Program-made: the position numbers and the translations under genes
Shown: positions 60,276-64,000 of the stretch, one piece after another
Layout of the letters: every line of letters starts with the position of its first letter
How positions within the stretch are numbered: the stretch's first letter is position 1
Assembly (NCBI GenBank): GCA_963800255.1
Contig: CAWDAK010000009.1
Coordinates: 682,001 to 746,000 of the forward strand
Origin: DATFVA01 sp963800255
GTDB lineage: Bacteria; Bacteroidota; Ignavibacteria; Ignavibacteriales; Ignavibacteriaceae
Direction: 5' to 3'
DNA: 64,000 nucleotides
Notes under the pieces: model-generated
What the model saw: the letters and a program-made list of their open reading frames with translations, nothing else
Told to the model about the DNA's origin: nothing
Database searches by the model: none

Positions 60276-60545
60276 ATGAAAGACGTTAACATCCCCCTGC
60301 CGGAATTTTTAGAACAGCAGATAGCCGAAATTGAAGTAAAGATAAATGGCAAAAAACGACAGTATAATTTCAGAGTCGAGTCTTTTAGATGGGAACCCGA
60401 CGGAGAGGTCTGGCCGGTAGATAAAAAGATACAGCAGCTGAAAGAACATATAGACGATTACAATAAATCCTGGGAACTGATCCAGATATTCAAACCGAAG
60501 GATGATTCCAAATATGTGCAGGTACTGTACAGACAGAGGAATTGA
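60276..60545 (+). CDS. Small soluble protein between two permease genes
   Basis: 89 residues from MKDVNIPLPEFLEQQIAEIE. The start six codons downstream of a weaker ATG is preferred because GAAAGG lies at a normal distance. No signal or membrane helix. YNFRVESFRWEPDGEVWPVD and KIQQLKEHIDDYNKSWELIQ show a beta-rich part and a helix, then IFKPKDDSKYVQVLYRQR. Unrecognised. It sits 45 nt after permease 1 and 36 nt before permease 2, so it is co-transcribed and may modulate the exporter or be a nested regulator. Confidence 0.7.
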   Translation: MKDVNIPLPEFLEQQIAEIEVKINGKKRQYNFRVESFRWEPDGEVWPVDKKIQQLKEHIDDYNKSWELIQIFKPKDDSKYVQVLYRQRN

Positions 60546-60581
60546 ATAAGCTGTTATAACTAATACAAATGCGAGGATCTC

Positions 60582-63005
60582 ATGCTTTTAAATTATCTTA
60601 AAATTGCACTCCGAAACCTGAAGAAGAATAAGGGATATTCATTTATAAATATATTCGGACTTGCAGTAGGTATTGCCAGCTGCATAATTATACTTATCTA
60701 TTTACAGAATGAACTGAGTTATGACAAATACAATGAAAATTATGATAGAATCTATCGGGTGCATCTTTCTGCGAAAATAAGCAATAATGAGCTGGAACCC
60801 GCCACCTCCTGCGCTCCTGGCGGTCCCGCCTATGTTGATCAGATCCCGGAAGTAGAGAACTTTACGCGTATAAGGAGTTATGGCTTCCCGGTTATCAGGT
60901 ATAAAGATAAAGCTTTTAGTGAGGAGAAATTTTACTGGGTCGATCCATCTTTTTTCAATATATTCACGGTTCGTTTCATTAAGGGAAATCGGGAATCTGC
61001 ACTTCGGGAACCGAATTCTGTAGTCGTAACCAGATCAATTGCTGAAAAGTATTTCGGAAATGAAAACCCGATCGGGAAAGTGCTCAATTCTGATAAACGA
61101 AAGGATTATCTTGTAACAGGGGTTATTGAAGATTTCCCTGTGAACTCCAGCTTTCATCCTGAATTTCTTGGTTCTCTATCTTCATATAATGTAAATGCGG
61201 ATCAGAACTGGCTCAGCAACAACTATTATACTTATATCCTCGCCAGGAAAGGTACTAATCCCGAAGAGTTAGAGAAAAAAATAGTCAACGTTTCCAAAGT
61301 GTATATTGGGGCCCAGCTGATGAATGTCCTGGGTGTAACGTACGATCAAATGGTAGAAGGCGGAAGCCGGTACAATTTTGTTCTGCAGCATCTGGGCGAC
61401 ATTCACCTTAAGTCTCATCTCTCAAATGAATTAGAACCTAACGGGGATATTTTATATGTATATATCTTCTCCATTATTGCATTTGCTATTCTTCTCATAG
61501 CCTGCATAAATTTTACGAACCTGTCAACAGCCAGGTCGTCAGGCAGAGCCAAGGAAGTAGGCATCAGGAAAACACTGGGGTCAAACCAGGCATCATTAAT
61601 CAGACAGTTCCTTATAGAAACAATGTTGATGAGTTTCCTTGCAATGCTTCTTGCTCTGCTGCTGGTGGAGTTACTTCTTCCTGCTTTTAATTCAATAGCA
61701 AACACGGAGTTGTCACTGCATATTTTTAATAATTTTTATTCTATACCTGTTCTCATCCTTTTTGTATTAATTGTTGGATTAATTGCCGGCATATACCCGG
61801 CTTTTGTACTATCATCTTTAACCCCGGTTAAAGTATTAAGAGGTAAACTTCAGAGATCTTCCACAAAATCTGTACTAAGAAACTCACTTGTAATTCTGCA
61901 GTTTTCAATCTCTATTATATTAATAGTCGGTACATTCATAATAATCAGTCAGCTGAATTATATTCAAAATAAAAAACTCGGCTTCAACAGAGACCAGATA
62001 CTTTTAGTAAAAAAAACTGATGATATCGGGCAAAACATCCATTCCTTTAAATATGATCTTTTACAAATAAACTCTATTAAAAACGTTGCAAATTCAACCA
62101 GTATTCCCGGAGAGAATTTCGGCGATACAGCCTTCAGGCGGGAAGGTTCTGGTCCTGATGAAGTACATGATATTAAGGTCCTTGCCACCGACTATGACTT
62201 CATCAATACATACGAAATAAAAATGAAGGCGGGAAGATTCTTTTCAAAGGATTTCGTCAGCGACACAACTGCTGTTGTTCTGAATGAAGCTGCCGTAAAA
62301 TCATTAGGTCTTAAGGATCCTGTGGGAAAATACCTGATCAGGATAGGGGCAAACCCGCAGACATCAGAGAAATACAAGATTGTAGGTATAACGAATGATT
62401 TTAATTTTGAATCTCTCCATCAGAAAATAGATCCACTGGTAATGTCATTATTTCACCCTACTGATTTCGGAAAGTTTGTGTCCATAAAATTCTCGCCTGG
62501 TGATCCGGGCAGCACAATAAAACAAATTTCTGCGGTTTGGAGCAAATATGCAGGCAGCCAGGCTTTTGAGTATGCTTTTTTTAACGATGACTTTGCCAGG
62601 TTGTATGCGTCTGAAGAAAGAACAGGTCAGCTTTTTACCATTTTTTCTGTATTGGCTATTTTTATAGCCTGCCTTGGTTTATTAGGGTTAGCTGCTTATA
62701 CAGCCGAACAAAGGACAAAAGAAATTGGCATACGCAAGGTTCTGGGGGCTACCGTTTCTGAAATAATTTTTATGCTGACAAAAGAATTTACCAAATGGGT
62801 TTTAGCAGCTAATATTATTGCATTACCGCTGGCTTATTTATTTATGAAAGGATGGCTTGAAAATTTTGCATACAGGATTGGCTTTAACCCATGGGTATTC
62901 ATACTTGCAGGTGTAAGTGCTTTGCTTATTGCTGTAATTACTGTAAGCTACCAGGCAATCAGAGCAGCGATAGCAAATCCCGTCGAAAGTCTGAAGTACG
63001 AATAA
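60582..63005 (+). CDS. FtsX/MacB-type ABC permease 2, paralogue of permease 1
   Basis: 807 residues with the same architecture as permease 1: LNYLKIALRNLKKNKGYSFI, MacB periplasmic domain (LSYDKYNENYDRIYRVHLSA), first FtsX core (LLIACINFTNLSTARSSGRA with EVGIRKTLGSNQASLIRQFL), second periplasmic part and second core (IFIACLGLLGLAAYTAEQRT, KEIGIRKVLGATVSEIIFML). It is colinear with permease 1 over its length, so it arose by duplication. It probably shares the ATPase with permease 1, or forms a hetero-oligomer with it. It ends an operon of five genes. Confidence 0.94.
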   Translation: MLLNYLKIALRNLKKNKGYSFINIFGLAVGIASCIIILIYLQNELSYDKYNENYDRIYRVHLSAKISNNELEPATSCAPGGPAYVDQIPEVENFTRIRSYGFPVIRYKDKAFSEEKFYWVDPSFFNIFTVRFIKGNRESALREPNSVVVTRSIAEKYFGNENPIGKVLNSDKRKDYLVTGVIEDFPVNSSFHPEFLGSLSSYNVNADQNWLSNNYYTYILARKGTNPEELEKKIVNVSKVYIGAQLMNVLGVTYDQMVEGGSRYNFVLQHLGDIHLKSHLSNELEPNGDILYVYIFSIIAFAILLIACINFTNLSTARSSGRAKEVGIRKTLGSNQASLIRQFLIETMLMSFLAMLLALLLVELLLPAFNSIANTELSLHIFNNFYSIPVLILFVLIVGLIAGIYPAFVLSSLTPVKVLRGKLQRSSTKSVLRNSLVILQFSISIILIVGTFIIISQLNYIQNKKLGFNRDQILLVKKTDDIGQNIHSFKYDLLQINSIKNVANSTSIPGENFGDTAFRREGSGPDEVHDIKVLATDYDFINTYEIKMKAGRFFSKDFVSDTTAVVLNEAAVKSLGLKDPVGKYLIRIGANPQTSEKYKIVGITNDFNFESLHQKIDPLVMSLFHPTDFGKFVSIKFSPGDPGSTIKQISAVWSKYAGSQAFEYAFFNDDFARLYASEERTGQLFTIFSVLAIFIACLGLLGLAAYTAEQRTKEIGIRKVLGATVSEIIFMLTKEFTKWVLAANIIALPLAYLFMKGWLENFAYRIGFNPWVFILAGVSALLIAVITVSYQAIRAAIANPVESLKYE

Positions 63006-63054
63006 TACTTTGGACGGGACCGGCTGATACGATCCCGTAAACTGAAATTAAATA

Positions 63055-64000
63055 TTACTTAAGCAGAATAAGCTTTTTGATAGATACTTTATCGCCGGAT
63101 TCTAATTTGTAAAAGTATACTCCGCTGGTAAGTCCGGAATTACCGGCAGAAGTATTGAATACAACCTCATGCTCTCCTGCTCTTACAAATCCGTTTATAA
63201 GATCAGCCACTTCCTGGCCTATGGTGTTATAGATTTTCATACTCACAAACCCATCATTCGGAACGCTGTACTTGATTGTGGTCGAAGGATTGAACGGGTT
63301 GGGATAGTTTTGGCTTAAAGAAAACTTCACTGGGGTATTCAGGCTTATCTCAATAATCCGGGAATAAGTGAATGATCCATCAAAATCAATCTGTTTCAGC
63401 CGGTAAGAATAATAACCTGAACTCACCCCGTTATCGGTAAAAGAATAATAGCACCGATTAGTGGTAGTTCCATTACCATCTAAGTAACCGGCTTTTTCCC
63501 ACGGACCATTATCTGATTTTCCAGGCTGAGTGCCGGTACCTGTTCTCAAACTTCTTTCAATTTCAAAACCTTTGTTATTGGTTTCTGTTGCTGTTGTCCA
63601 TGATAAGATAACGCCTGACTCTGTACTGTTTGCGGTGAAACTGGTGAGTTCAACAGGTATTACAGCAAAAAGATTCTTAAAAAAAGTGAAATTTCCGTCA
63701 TACTCACCAACAATTAAATCTTTTCGTCCATCACCGTCGAGGTCGGCAATCCCGGGGTGAGCAGATTGTTTAACACTCACACCTGATGTCAAAGAATTAT
63801 TGAGTGTCCATACAGGACTAAACCTGTCGCCTGTGTTCTCATAAAAATTTACGCTTCCACTAGATCGACCGATGAACAGATCATAATCGCCGTCATTATC
63901 AATGTCAGAAAAAGAAGGCCGGCATGAGCCCGGGAAACTGACTCCTGAAAAAATAGTTGTATTCTGAGTAAATGAATTATTTCCGTCATTTAAATAAAAT
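63055..64000 (-). CDS. Secreted FG-GAP protein with T9SS sorting domain, N-terminus outside window
   Basis: Open from the right edge of the window to a stop at 63055, 315 codons. FG-GAP/VCBS Asp-rich loops are present (RPSFSDIDNDGDYDLFIGRS, HPGIADLDGDGRKDLIVGEY), then a fibronectin-like segment (ELTSFTANSTESGVILSWTT, TATETNNKGFEIERSLRTG) and the type A sorting domain (NYPNPFNPSTTIKYSVPND ... KKLILLK). It is the second complete T9SS cargo signal of the window. Its start lies beyond 64000. Convergent with permease 2, and a weak inverted repeat (ACGGGA/TCCCGT at 63014-63038) lies between the two stops. Confidence 0.9.
   Translation of the reverse strand, partial: FYLNDGNNSFTQNTTIFSGVSFPGSCRPSFSDIDNDGDYDLFIGRSSGSVNFYENTGDRFSPVWTLNNSLTSGVSVKQSAHPGIADLDGDGRKDLIVGEYDGNFTFFKNLFAVIPVELTSFTANSTESGVILSWTTATETNNKGFEIERSLRTGTGTQPGKSDNGPWEKAGYLDGNGTTTNRCYYSFTDNGVSSGYYSYRLKQIDFDGSFTYSRIIEISLNTPVKFSLSQNYPNPFNPSTTIKYSVPNDGFVSMKIYNTIGQEVADLINGFVRAGEHEVVFNTSAGNSGLTSGVYFYKLESGDKVSIKKLILLK

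Overview
The window looks like a chromosomal piece of an Ignavibacteria-type bacterium (Bacteroidota/Chlorobi superphylum). The pointers are secreted proteins ending in type IX secretion (T9SS) sorting domains with a PNPFNPST motif, an LPS-type (Kdo/Lpt) outer membrane, large FtsX-type permease pairs, and AT-rich intergenic DNA. At least one promoter (39.56-39.59 kb) is a plain TTGACA-17-TATATT site, so not every promoter is of the Bacteroidetes -33/-7 type.

Layout. 0-6.8 kb: a truncated large TPR protein, a small outer-membrane protein, a second TPR protein, tRNA-Leu(GAG), and an ECF sigma locus whose anti-sigma and Spy-like genes carry several lesions. 6.8-11.6 kb: GTP cyclohydrolase I, a eukaryote-like 6-pyruvoyl-tetrahydropterin synthase, two short-chain reductases, a thiol-redox block (two peroxiredoxins and a rhodanese) and phenylalanine hydroxylase, which together read as tetrahydrobiopterin synthesis plus its user enzyme. 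11.8-18.2 kb: kdsA, an orphan gene, kdsD, lptC, an lptA-like gene, lptB and murB, a tightly overlapping envelope operon. 18.5-24.2 kb: alcohol dehydrogenase, a DUF4440-type protein, a small HTH protein, and a redox-signalling pair: a cyclic-nucleotide-binding histidine kinase with a receiver/thioredoxin-reductase fusion that has lost its CxxC. 24.5-32.7 kb: a T9SS beta-propeller protein, a TrmB regulator, a membrane/spermidine-synthase fusion, a serine protease with a separate propeptide-like lipoprotein, and an MFS exporter. 32.7-39.6 kb: an arsenic-resistance island (two arsR, arsM, ArsP-type permease, arsC, acr3) extended by several thioredoxin-like proteins and a CcdA-type electron conduit. 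39.7-43.8 kb: a lipoprotein, two DUF4242 proteins and a large LuxR/AAA (LAL) regulator. 44.1-46.5 kb: three genes resembling very divergent minor pilins. 46.6-50.3 kb: aldo/keto reductase, an outer-membrane protein, an 11-nt tandem repeat, tRNA-Thr(TGT) and a small orphan gene. 50.3-63.0 kb: a Crp/Fnr regulator, histidine kinase, SpoIIE phosphatase and NtrC-type regulator divergent from an RND-adaptor/MacB-type ABC exporter with two FtsX permeases. The window ends in a second, truncated T9SS protein.

Several genes carry apparent 1-nt frameshifts (about 4.69, 4.75, 5.43, 6.34, 21.27 and 32.54 kb), and some lie in homopolymers. Consensus indel errors are therefore a live explanation. The clustering of lesions at 4.5-6.8 kb could instead be real decay of the ECF locus.

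Candidates most worth a second look: the pilin-like trio, the protease with a stand-alone propeptide-like partner, the CxxC-less receiver/thioredoxin-reductase fusion with its kinase, the biopterin/phenylalanine hydroxylase cluster, the DUF4242/LAL locus, and the 11-nt phased repeat.
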